Shown piece by piece: positions 36,193-46,902 of a DNA stretch of 64,000 nucleotides. The notes under the pieces are model-generated. The model was not told the origin of the DNA. It saw only the letters and a list, made by a program, of their open reading frames with translations, and did not search any database. Positions within the stretch are counted from its first letter, which is position 1. Every line of letters begins with the position of its first letter. Origin of the DNA: Isoetes taiwanensis (lineage: Eukaryota > Streptophyta > Lycopodiopsida > Isoetales > Isoetaceae); contig JAJEKV010000073.1 of NCBI GenBank assembly GCA_021234155.1, positions 1,338,001 through 1,402,000 on the forward strand, in the 5' to 3' direction. The translations under genes were made by a program, and so were the position numbers.

Positions 36193-36740
36193 AAAAGGGG
36201 GATTGTTGAGAAAAGGGTATTAACTAAGTACGGGATATTAAATACAAGGTCACAAAAGAGGGATGGTTGAGAAGAGGGGTATGAACGGAATAAGGGGATA
36301 TTAAACACAAAATCACGAAGGGGGGATTTTTGAGAAAAGGGTATTAACAGTATGGGATATTAAATTACAAGGTCACAAAAGGAGGATGGTTGAGAAGAGG
36401 GGTATGAACGGAATAAGGGTATATTAAACATAAAAGGAGTATGAACTGAAAAGGAGTATAAACATAAAAGGGGTATGAACTAAATAAGGGGATATTAAAC
36501 ATAAGGGGATAAACATAAAAGGAGGATAGTTGAGAAGAGGGGTATGAACGGAAGGGGTACGAACGGAATAAGGGTATATTAAACTACAAAATTACAAAGG
36601 GGGATTGTTCCTAGAAAGGGGTATGAACATTATTTGTGAGAAAAGGGGTATGACCATTGCATATGGCAATGGGGGATATAAAAAAAATTCAAATAAGGGG
36701 ATATTAATCTACAAAATCACAACGGGGGATTGTGCCCAAA
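36193..36740. repeat. Degenerate minisatellite, G/A-rich units
   Basis: Repeated modules of AAAAGGGGGATTGTTGAGAA, GGGGTATGAACGGAATAAGG, GGATATTAAACACAAAATCAC in variable order with a period of about 60 bp, at least eight copies. Strong strand asymmetry (purine-rich plus strand). No coding frame. Confidence 0.85.
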
Positions 36741-36841
36741 TACCCCGTTTCTAAAAATCATGTCCATTCCACGAAAAGGCGGATTTTAAAGGGTTTTTGA
36801 ATGGGGGATTTTAAAAACGATTTTTTGCCACATCATTGGTT

Positions 36842-36939
36842 TTCTATTTGTCACGATGACTGCCGCCAATGCGTGTCCTAAAACATGCCATTCTATTTGT
36901 CACGATGACTGCCGCCAATGCGTGTCCTAAAACATGCCA
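36842..36939. repeat. 49-bp perfect tandem duplication
   Basis: TTCTATTTGTCACGATGACT... through ACATGCCA is present twice back to back with no difference seen, about 60 bp upstream of the malectin-like gene start. Confidence 0.9.
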
Positions 36940-36997
36940 TGTTTCGTCTCATCGATTTTTCAGTTCTTTAAGCCGAATTGTCCCTGAGAACTGAACA

Positions 36998-38488
36998 ATG
37001 GTCCATTTCTTCATCTTCTGCTTCTCTCTTCAACATTCTTTTTTGTTGTCGCTCAAACAGGCAACTATCTTATCTCAGCTCATAAAATTTGTGTTTTCAT
37101 TTAAATTTTGTTTTCTTTTGTTTCTCATTCTGCTTTACTTAAAACTACATAGGATTTCTGAGTATTGACTGCGGGGCGACTCAAGCCTACGTGGATGAAC
37201 AGACTGGGATTTTCTGGGTTCCAGACAGCAACTTTATCAATGCTGGATCGATTGTCTTAGTGCCTTATCAGGCTGCATTTCTTCCGGCGTTGAGGAGTCT
37301 AAGATTTTTTCCAAACAGCAACAGTAGCAATTGCTATATGCTACCAATCAACAATGGCCAAAGATATTATTTCAGGGCCAACTTCTATTATGACCTCTAT
37401 GACTCCAGAAATTTCTGGCCATCATTTCGCATATCTATCGCTAGGAATGACTGGTCCTATTATGTCAACGGTACTAATCAGACACCCGGCGACGCGCTCT
37501 ATGTGGAGGTAATAATCCCTGCAAGGCAAAATACCAGCGTTGATCTGTGCCTTACCACAAGTGACTGGGTTAATAACGTTCCGTTTATCTCCTCAATAGA
37601 ACTGAGACCGGTTCCCTCGAATTTCTATACTCAAGCCACAGATTTCTCTAAATCTTACTTTCGTAAACTGTCTAGGACGTACTTCGGTGACTTGGGCAGC
37701 TACTCTTTGGTGAGGTAGGTTACACTCCAGTGTAACTGTTTTGCAATTTGATTTAACTTGATAATTAACTCCTTGTTCCCAAAGATATCCGCAGGATGGG
37801 ATCGATCGGTGGTGGTTTCCTGCTAGATACATTCCGGCTCATGCCAACATAATAAACTCCACTGCCAACATAGATACGTCAGGAATGTGGAACGTGCCGC
37901 CTGCTCGCGTGTTGATGGCTGCAGTGGAAGGAGAAATGGGCTATGTATTGAACTATACATTCGATATAAGAGAACAGACCGCTGCAGACTTGTTGTTTTA
38001 TTTCTACTTTTATGAGTTGAGCCCTGACAGGAGTGCCACCGACGTTCGAGAGTTCAACGTCCTTGTTGGAAGCCCCGACAGTGGAAAAACACTCGGTCCT
38101 CTCAAAGTGAATGTGCGGGCTAATGGCACTGGAACTTCAACTGCATGGGTTTATGGTAACTTTGGCATGACCAAGTCTTTGTCATTCCTAATGACTACCA
38201 CAAGTAACTCCACTTTGCCCCCAATTTTAAATTGCTTTGAAGTATATGCAAATGAACAACCCCAGACACCATTTCCTTCCTCGCCCCAGCCATCGACTCC
38301 CTCACCTCCCTTGCCATCCTCCCCATATCATGTGGTTCGTCCTTCATGTTCAACTCGAAGGTTCATGGCTCCTAATTTTATTTTGGTGAGATCCATCTAG
38401 CATTCATTTTCTTCATGTTTCAACTCTAACTCTCGTCCAAACACATTTGCAGGCAATTCTTATTGGAGTACTCATCACGGTCTTCTAG
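36998..38488 (+). CDS. Malectin-like secreted protein with hydrophobic C-tail, no kinase
   Basis: Exon 1 begins at ATG 36998 (MVHFFIFCFSLQHSFLLSL), a signal peptide; its donor is not certain. Exon 2 (37153-37714) opens GFLSIDCGATQAYVDE, the classic start of the malectin-like domain of plant receptor kinases, and contains LRFFPNSNSSNCY and YYFRANFYYDLYD. Exon 3 (37785-38385) continues YPQDGIDRWW, NIDTSGMWNVPPARVLMAAV, LLFYFYFYELSP and FNVLVGS, then a Pro/Ser-rich spacer (PSTPSPPLPSSP). A canonical in-phase intron (TTG/GTGAG ... TTTGCAG/GC) leads to exon 4 (38453-38488), AILIGVLITVF then stop. Extracellular, carbohydrate- or peptide-binding by family. No LRR or kinase follows. The terminal hydrophobic run with no cytosolic tail suggests a GPI signal or a truncated receptor. 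Confidence 0.75.
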
Positions 38489-39185
38489 TTTGTTAAACAT
38501 TGCCTTCATATATGTGGTTATATGGTTGCATTGCAGACATAAACCATGTTTTGCTTTGCCCTTGTTTTTTATGTTTTCCCCTTTCTTCGGGACCCCCTTC
38601 TTCGAGAGGGAAACATGGATTATTTTACCACATTACAAAATAAGAATGAACACAATATTCTTGAGCCTAATTATTCCAAATTTAACGACACCTTAATCTC
38701 AAGTATAACATTTCGTGATCTTTAAAGATAAGATGACCAAAATTGTTTTTGAAAGAGAAAAATCATGTAATCATAATTAGCAGCTAGAACTAAATTATTC
38801 AAGAACATTTGAAGCTGTTAACGAAGTACTCATCTATAACGTATGCAATAGTAGCACTTTACTATTTGCTTTTCATAAGAGGAACATTTCATGAAAATCT
38901 TTGTATGCGTAGCAAGAATTGGTCCAATTCTCCAATAATTCAGTTCTTTCTAATGAATGTTATGCAATTCTGTTTGAAAATGCTTTCATTGCGTGCTTTT
39001 TAGTCAACATGCTAAAAAAACATGGGAATGGGTCATGTTGGTTCGAGGTCAACAAACTCAACCTCGTCTTCACCTCATGCATAAATATTGGAGCCACGTT
39101 TTAACAAGTAACCACTAAAGACCATAGACCATATCCCTAACATAATTGAATGGGTTATTATTAAAGAAATATAGATTCAATGGAA
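38489..39185. other. 3' flank of malectin-like gene, no gene
   Basis: AT-rich, nothing recognised. Confidence 0.5.
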
Positions 39186-39189
39186 AAAT

Positions 39190-39280
39190 AAGCGAGTTAG
39201 CTCGCTTATTGCATTGGTTAAAGCATTTTTACTAGGATATTGTATTATTTTGTTAGGGGTTCGAGTCTCCGCATTTCATA
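39190..39280 (+). repeat. tRNA-derived SINE-like head
   Basis: AGTTAGCTCGCTTATTGCATTGG resembles a pol III A box. GGGGTTCGAGTCTCC, about 50 bp downstream, is a B box. An acceptor stem is not closed and the anticodon arm is poor, so this is not a functional tRNA. It leads into a dispersed repeat (39300 onward), as expected of a tRNA-derived SINE. Confidence 0.4.
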
Positions 39281-39281
39281 T

Positions 39282-39815
39282 TTTAGAACGTTAGGTGAAC
39301 CCGTATAGAGATGAGTCTCCGTATTTCATATTCCAAAACCTTATGCAAATCTGTATTTCATATTTCAAAATAATAGGCACCCCCAATCATAAATCACCAT
39401 AATCGAAACGAGAGTTGCCCAGAGGCCCTAATATACTGGGCCATAGGATGGAGGGATCCAACGATCGAGATTGTCTAGGAGGCGCACTTCGTCTTAGCAC
39501 AATCACATGTTCAGAATAGTTATGGGGTGCAAAGGGAAAGTAGCACCCTTCTTTTGTGGCAAAGAATTGTTAGATGCATTGTTAAGTGTCACATGCATAG
39601 TTAATGACATGGCCCTTTTTCATATTTTAAAACCTTAAGCGAAGCCGTATAGAGGCTCGATATACCATCAAAACCTCATCTCTAAATCATAGGCGCCCCC
39701 AATAATAAATGAGCATAAGCGAAACGAGAGGTGCTCAGAGGCTCTAACATACAGTCTGGGCCATAGGATCGATAGATCCGACGACTGTGGTAGTCCAGGG
39801 TGCACCTCGTTTAGA
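39282..39815 (+). repeat. Two diverged direct copies of one repeat
   Basis: Copy 1, about 39282-39490, and copy 2, about 39620-39805, share CATATTTTA.AAC.TTA, CCGTATAGAG, AGGC.CCCCCAAT.ATAAAT, CGAAACGAGAG.TGC.CAGAGG, GGGCCATAGGAT and ATCCGACGA-like blocks in the same order and orientation. Non-coding. Probably tail parts of two SINE-like insertions. Confidence 0.6.
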
Positions 39816-40708
39816 ATATGTAGCAAAATAACAGGAGGATTTAAATATAGAGGACCATAAAGAAAAAATGTATTAGTCCAAGCTAAACCTAGTGCATTGC
39901 AAACCAAGCTCAAAAACTTCTAATGCAAATCATTAGCTAGTGAGAAACACTTTGACTTTGCTTGTGCAAACACCTGCTTTTTTGTTCTAGCTTTCAAAAT
40001 ATAGGGAATTCGGTGAAAGGGCTCTGGATTTAATAGCATCATTTGCTGACAAGCACAATAGATGATACTTTGATTATGCCGTAGAGAATACTTGCTTTGA
40101 TTAGGGTTCAGAATATTGAGGATCATGCCAAAACATGCAAGAGAGCTAGATATAAAGCCAATCAAGTATAGGATATTTAATGCAGATGATAAACTAGCAT
40201 TAGAGTTATTATGGGAAAACAAATGGCACGTCCTTTGGTTTTCAAGAGGCAAATCATAAATGCTCTTCAATGAGCAATTTGTAAGCATCAAGAGATGGGT
40301 TTTAGACCATCTTTCTCTTCTTGACAATAAAAGGCAACACATGCACCCCTTGGTAGAAATTCACAGATAATAATGCCATACCTTTTATGGCATTAGACAT
40401 TTTGTTCTGCGGCTAATGCCTCCCCTGGTAAAGATCAACAAGATCGAAAAACACATCGAAAGACAATACAAAGAAAGTAGAAGTATGAACATATAACCTA
40501 CAGAAGAATTACCTTCAACATGTTTGGAGTTCGGAGCTGCGCTATTGGCGGAGAATGATCGATGCGTCAATGTTTTTGCACACCTTTGAATGTTTTGCTA
40601 TCCTAGTCCTTTAAATGCCTAATACTTTGCATTTTACGAAAAGGTGCTTTTATATACCCAATACTTTGCATTTTATAAAAAGGTGCCTTTGTAAATCTCC
40701 ATTAACAC

Positions 40709-40734
40709 GGTGACCTAGCAAACGCACTAATGAC
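40709..40734 (+). repeat. 26-bp inverted repeat, left arm (right arm 52846-52871)
   Basis: GGTGACCTAGCAAAC followed by GCACTAATGAC. The reverse complement of 52846-52871 matches at 25 of 26 positions. The arms bracket the gypsy element and about 2.8 kb of older sequence. Confidence 0.75.
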
Positions 40735-41273
40735 ATGTGGTGCAATTGCAGATTCCTTTTCCAAAAACACGAAAATTCGGCACTTTTGACCTATTCTTAT
40801 AAAAACATGCACTAAACAAACAAGTCGCATGTCAAATAGAGCAATACTAAAGGCAGAATACTAATGTTCATTGTGCAAAAAAATGAATACTGCATTTTGA
40901 CTAGAAAAGTCCAAAAACATGATTAAATTGTATATTCCGAGTCACAAAAGGCATTAGTTTTAGCAAATAACGAGTAATGCTAATTTTTTTTAAATATCAA
41001 GGGGTGATTCTTTGTGAGCAAAGACTTCTTCTTCTTCTTGTTCACTTTCTATGAGTATGCCAATAAAGGAAAGCGCATCATTTGGTACCACTATTTCATG
41101 TAGTTGACATAGATCTTAAGAAAACTAGATCAACAAAGTCAAAGGAATCATTATTTTTCTCGGTCAATAGTAATTATCCCCAGATCTAGTTGGGCACCCT
41201 AACAAGAGGTTCCTCATTTTAGCCAGATAGACTCACTTATCTATGCATGCACTACATTTGACCTTAGTGTCTG

Positions 41274-41590
41274 TCTATGCGCGCATAGACAAGGCACAAT
41301 TTAGATCCTTCCAAAAACCAAGGTTTTGTAAAAGAATTATTAAAGCAGCTTTTAACTATATTGTTTGCCTATGTGCTTACACCGAAATCAACATATATGA
41401 CCGTAATGAAACATATGAAAAGCATGTGACATTTGGATTCAAGTTGGGCTAGAGGAGAAGAAAATCAATAGGTTAGAAAGGAAGGTAGAAGGGTAGATAG
41501 GTTAGAAAGGTAGGTCGAAGGGTAGGTAAAAACAAAAAGTGGTGGGTAGTGTCTATGCGCGCATAGACATGCTATGCGCGTATAGCATCA
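41274..41590. repeat. CTATGCGCGCATAG palindromes
   Basis: GTCTATGCGCGCATAGAC occurs at about 41274 and 41560, the second followed at once by GCTATGCGCGTATAGC. The same palindrome (GCTATGCGCGCATAGC) and a decayed form recur at about 52433-52477, on the other side of the gypsy insertion. The centre TGCGCGCA is alternating purine-pyrimidine. Confidence 0.85.
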
Positions 41591-42578
41591 GTAAATTTTT
41601 TTTTTTTTTTGGGAAAACTAGGGTTTCTGCAGGCCGATTGAATCTTTTCGCGTTCTTTTCAATCTTCTTTCCTCAGGTGCTCAGATTATCTTCAATCTGA
41701 CTGACTGCGGATTTCGCAGGTTTTTTATTTCGCTTCTTGATTTCACTTCAGGCTTCTTGATTTTGCAGGTTTTTGGCAGGCTACTTGACGGTTTTGGGCC
41801 GAATATCTGGACTGAAACTATCTCTGTTGGTCAGTTATTTTGCTGCAGGGGATAAGCCTGAGGTTTCAGGTGCCGATGATCTGCTGGCTTCAGTTATAGC
41901 ATTTGCAAATAATGTGAGAGTTTTCAGCTTGTTCCAGGGCATCTTCTTATGCACAAGACCTAATTATATGGTAAGATTATGCAAATTATTGTAGATTATA
42001 ACAAAATATTGCTCAATATTCAATTAATATTATATAAATTTAATGAGTGGATTGCCCCTTATACTGATCAAAATCAGCCTTTGGGCACATGCAGATTAAG
42101 TTCTAGTGATTCTTTCCTTGAATCATAGGTTAATCTGTTAACAAATTAGGTGGAGACTGTTAAATATAGAGCACACACAACGGAAGCAGGAAACTAAATA
42201 CATCTGCCATAGAGATTGGAAATGGAGTTAAAATGGATATGCTCAAGTGGACGTACAAGATGAAGCACAGTTCATATTCTGCAATCTAGTCTTGTAATCT
42301 GTCTCAGGAACTATATTGTCGCATGGTACCTGTAAGGCATGATACTAATGGCAAAACATTGCAGATTATATATTAACCCAGGTACATTTCTTTATAAGGC
42401 ATTTGAGACTTTGGTGTTCTTTGCATTTCAACTGCCTTGCTCTAACTTGCACGCACTTTTCCTAATTTAGCATAGATCTGGTCATCTCATAAATTTGATA
42501 AGTTCTGATGCATGAAATATGATACATATTTGGCTCAGAATTGCTGCTAATTCATAACGATTCAAATCTTTTGGCCAA

Positions 42579-42922
42579 TGTTGGGGTGATCACCAGTCAC
42601 CACAGTCATCACCTGCACCACATTCACCACACTCACCACATTCACCACTATTGAGGTGATAGTATACCGTATATGGAGTGATATACGCGCATGCACGCGT
42701 GCAGGATATTTGCACGTATGCATTGTGGGCATGATGACCACGGGATTATCTGAGCAGAGAGAGAAGAACAGAGAGAGACGGTGTATTGAGAGAGTGTATT
42801 TTCCTTGATCTAGCTATGGAGATGATGATTCTTTGTGTTGTGCATTGCCTTGTTCTGTTAGATTGAGCTTGGATTGTTGGGTTTTGCATCCTTCTTGCAC
42901 GGTTAGAGTCCAGGCTCTAACA
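42579..42922 (+). repeat. 5' LTR of the gypsy element
   Basis: Begins TGTTGGGGTGATCACC, with a CACCACATTCACCA tract just inside, and ends CTCTAACA. The copy at the 3' end appears identical over 344 bp. Confidence 0.95.
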
Positions 42923-45837
42923 ATTTGGCGACCACGGTGCTCGACAGACCATTGATCGGCAAGAATTTCCATTGAAAAAGGAGTTGTTACCATTGGTATT
43001 GGTGTTCGTCGGTAAAGAACGGCACCATTGTGAAAGGAGCAATTTCTTGTGTGAAGGGGATTTTGCCGTAATTGATTTGTGGAGTAAAATTTGACAAGGG
43101 GAGCATAGTTTTATGCCCAAGAGAAGTAAGAAGGAGATCCCACTAAGCTCTATCGTAACAAGAAGGGGACCGGTGAGTCAATCTTTGGGCTCAAAATTGC
43201 ATCAAGATTCAATTTCGTTTTCAGATTTGGGAGCAGATCTGGGGTCTAATTCTCAGATCCAGGAGGTTTTGATTCCATTTACCGATCTAGAAGGTAATCC
43301 AATTTCGTTTTTCAAATTGAAGGGAGATTCAATTTCGTTTTTCCAATTTCAAGAAACCCAAGAAGAGGCAGAGATGGCTGTATTACCACCTATGGTATGG
43401 GGTTTTCAGACAATGGGGATTCCAAAGTTTGATGATCTGGTGGATCGGAATCCTTTGAAGCATATTGTGAAGTTTGAGAGGTATTGCCAGCAATGTAAGT
43501 TACCATTTGGTGATTATTTGCTTTGGTTTCATAGTTCTTTGCAAGAGATTGGAGGAATGGGCACAAACACAACCGGATACCATGACATATCAGGAATTAA
43601 AGGAAGCATTCATTGCTAATTATCAAGAAGTCCATGGTAAGGATAAGACTATGGAAAGGTGGACAAATTTCACACAAAAGGAAGATGAATCAATTAGAGA
43701 GTATAATCAGAGGTACATTGCGGTTCTTAAAGCTGTGGTTCATTGGAAGATTGCAAGGAATGATGAAATGGATATCCAATGGTATGTGAAGGGGCTGAAA
43801 CGAGCTATTGCTCATAAGGTGAAGGCTAAACAGCCTACAACATTGCTAGAGGCACAAAAGTATGCTCTCAAGGCTGAAGATAAACTGGGATACATTCATG
43901 AAGTTGCTGCTCCAGAGCATAAAACAGAGGATATTGCAGCCAAGATTTCTAAGCTCACAATTGGTGAGAAGCCAAGGGAGGTGCAGTTTATTACTTGTGA
44001 GTATTGTGGGTCTATTGGGCATTCTGATACTACATGTAGATTGCTGAAATTCTGCTCAAGATGCCAAATCAAGGGCCATAATGATCAAGAATGTAGAGAG
44101 AAGAGATTCTTTGAGAGGGCCAATCCGGTATTTGCTGTTATGCAACAAGCACCATCTATTCCTATTCAACCAATGCAAGCAGCACCTATCATACCACAAG
44201 TTCCAATGATGCCACAAGCTCCAATTGCCCAACAAGTTCCAATGGGTTCCACACCAATGGTGCAGCCAAAACAGGGATGGTATCCAAGTAAGGCTCATTT
44301 ATATTGCAAGCTATGTGATAAATTCAAGCATGATGAGACTACTTGTTGGAAAATCCATGGGAAACCAGAATGGGCAACCAACAAGTATCCACCAAAGCAG
44401 CAAGTGTTTGAATCAATACCTCTTTCTAATAATGATGTTCGCATTCAAGATGCAAAGTACATTGATAATCCTCAAGTTAAGGCTCTTATTGAGGAGCTTA
44501 AGAAGCAAGAGAAGGCAAAATCAGTAGTAAATTGTGGATTTGTTGAGGTAGACAGTGACCCATTTCAGCAAGAAGAGGAGATTGGAGAAGTAAATGCGGT
44601 TACAAGATCACAAAAGGTGGTACAAGAACCAAGAGTAGTGCCAATTCCGGAGAAGACTAAGACCTCTTTTCCAAAAGCTTTGAAGGTGTCAGCACCTAAG
44701 AAGGTGCAATTCAATGTGCTGCCCACAGAACAGTTTCAGTCTATAGAAGAAAATCAGCCCATAGTAATGCCTTCTATGGTGGATGAGGAAGTTCAAAATA
44801 AAGATGATGTGATCAGCCAAGTGTTGGCCACTAAAGTTACACTTACTCTTGAGCAATTGATGCATTATTCTCCAAATTTGTTGCAAGAGTTAGGGGGAAG
44901 AACAAAATCAGAAATTTCAGTCCAACAAATCATATCAAATGATACCGACAAGAGGAGAATGGAGCCACTAGCCCGGCAATCCAAGGATCCAGGGCCATTT
45001 CTTTGTGATGTGAGTATTAATAGATATCTAATCAAAGAGGCCAACATAGATACCGGTAGTGGAGTGAATGTAATGCCTTACCACATAATGCTTCAAGTTG
45101 GATTGAAAATGATGGAACCGACAACTATGATGCTCAAAGCATTCAATCAAATGAAGGTGCAGCCTATGGGAGTCATAAGAAATGTTTTATGCAAGGTTTA
45201 TGAGGTGGAAGCAATCTTGGATTTCATGGTTTTGAAATTTCCAGAGAGTGTGCATGCTGAAACTTATACTTTGTTGCTGAGTCGTACATGGTTAGATGCC
45301 GTACAAGCTGAGACTTCATGGAGGAAGCGTGAAATGAATATCTTTCAAGGGGAACACAAGGTTACTATAGATCATCCTCTGAAATCAGCAAAAGGTACCT
45401 TTCTTTGCAATCCTTCTTTGAGCAGCCCGCAGTTAGAAATCAGCAAAGAGAATGCTAGGGTGTCAGGGCAGCAAGGTCTTAGTTGTTTTCATGTCTTGGA
45501 AGTGGGTGACAGGGAAGATAAGACTTTGTACAAGTGGTTAAAAGGTACCCAAATTTCAGAAATATGTCATTTACAGTAGCAAGTTGCCGATAAGTATATC
45601 CAAAGACTTGAAAGTATTGGTGAAGATGAGTTACAAGAGACTCTTGTACACATGCAAGAGGAGTCCATTCAAAGACCCATTGGAGAGAGTTTATTTCAGC
45701 AAGAAATTGATCAAGATCAAGTAGAGATGCTGATTTTGACATCAAGCATGGATGGGGTAAACAGAAATCAGCCCACTATACAAGGACAAGCAGCTTGGTG
45801 GCATGCGCACATTCTGGAGGATGAGATAAATCAGATC

Positions 45838-46068
45838 AGTCCATATTCACCACAGTCATTACAGTCACCACATGCACCACATTCATCACAATCATCACAT
45901 CCATCACATACATTACAGGCACCACATTCATCACTGTCACCACATTCACCACAGTCACCACATGCATCACTGTCATCACATTCACCACATTCATCACTGT
46001 CACCACATTCACCACAGTCACCACATTCGTCACAGTCACCACATTCATCACAGTCACCACATTCAGTC
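45838..46068 (+). repeat. 9-bp coding repeat (Ser-Pro-His-Ser) within pol
   Basis: About 25 imperfect copies of CCACATTCA/CCACAGTCA in frame, encoding SPHS/SPQS. The LTR of the same element begins with the same sequence type (CACCACATTCACCACACTC). Confidence 0.9.
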
Positions 46069-46902
46069 AAGAATATTAATATTTCTCAAGGAAATCAAGA
46101 AGAATTGGTTACTATTGGAGGCGATCTTACTCAAGAGGAGGAACATGATTTGATATCTTTGTTAAGAGAATTCAGGGATGTTTTGGCAAGAAATTACAAA
46201 GAATTGAAAGGCATTCCACCAGAGGTTGTAGTGCATACCATTGATTTGAAACAAGGATCAAAACCAGTCCAACAAGCTCAAAGGCGAATGAGTCCAGCAA
46301 TAGAGGAGCAAGTAAAGCTTGAAGTCATGAAGCTTTTAGAGGCGGGATTTATTGTACCAGTGCCAAATTCAGATTGGATCAGTTCTATTGTACCAGTGAG
46401 AAAGCCAAATAACTCAATCCGAGTATGCATTGATTACAGGGATCTCAACAAAGCTACCAAAAGAGATCATTTTCCTACACCATTCATAGACACTTTGTTG
46501 GATATTGTTGCAGGAAATCAGGCCTATTCTTTCTTGGATGGGTACTCAGGATATAATTAGATCCAAATCTATCCACTACATCAAGCAATGACGGCTTTTC
46601 GAACACCTTTTGGCATCTATGCTTACAAGGTATTACCTTTTGGCCTTACAAATGCTCCAGCCACATTTCAGAGAGCTATGACATATGCTTTTCATGATAT
46701 TTTAGACTTTTTGAGAGTCTTTATAGATGACTTGACAGTGTTTTCGAATCCAAGAAGGGATCACTTGGATCATCTCAGAAAAGTTCTTGAAAGATGCCGG
46801 TTGTATGGCATAAGTTTGAATCCTGCTAAGTGTATTTTCTTCACTAGAGGAGGAAAACTATTGGGTAATTATGTTTCAGAAAAGGGATTACAAGTGGATC
46901 AT

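Larger units (their letters stand above)
39816..42578. other. No supported gene; left part of an older split repeat
   Basis: Low-complexity AT-rich sequence. It holds one arm of a 26-bp inverted pair (40709-40734), CTATGCGCGCATAG palindromes (41274, 41560) and a UTR-like stretch (41610-41770, CTAGGGTTTCTGCAGG) before a 73-codon frame at 41773-41994 that could be a first exon but is not recognised. AATACTTTGCATTTTA is repeated at 40623 and 40661. Confidence 0.35.

Noticed and set aside
39190-39280. Functional tRNA
   Set aside because: A- and B-box-like sequences exist but the cloverleaf does not close; treated as a SINE head.
45831-46070. Minus-strand Cys/Asp/Glu-rich and plus-frame His/Ile repeat ORFs
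   Set aside because: They are other-frame readings of the CCACATTCA repeat that codes Ser-Pro-His-Ser in the gypsy pol.
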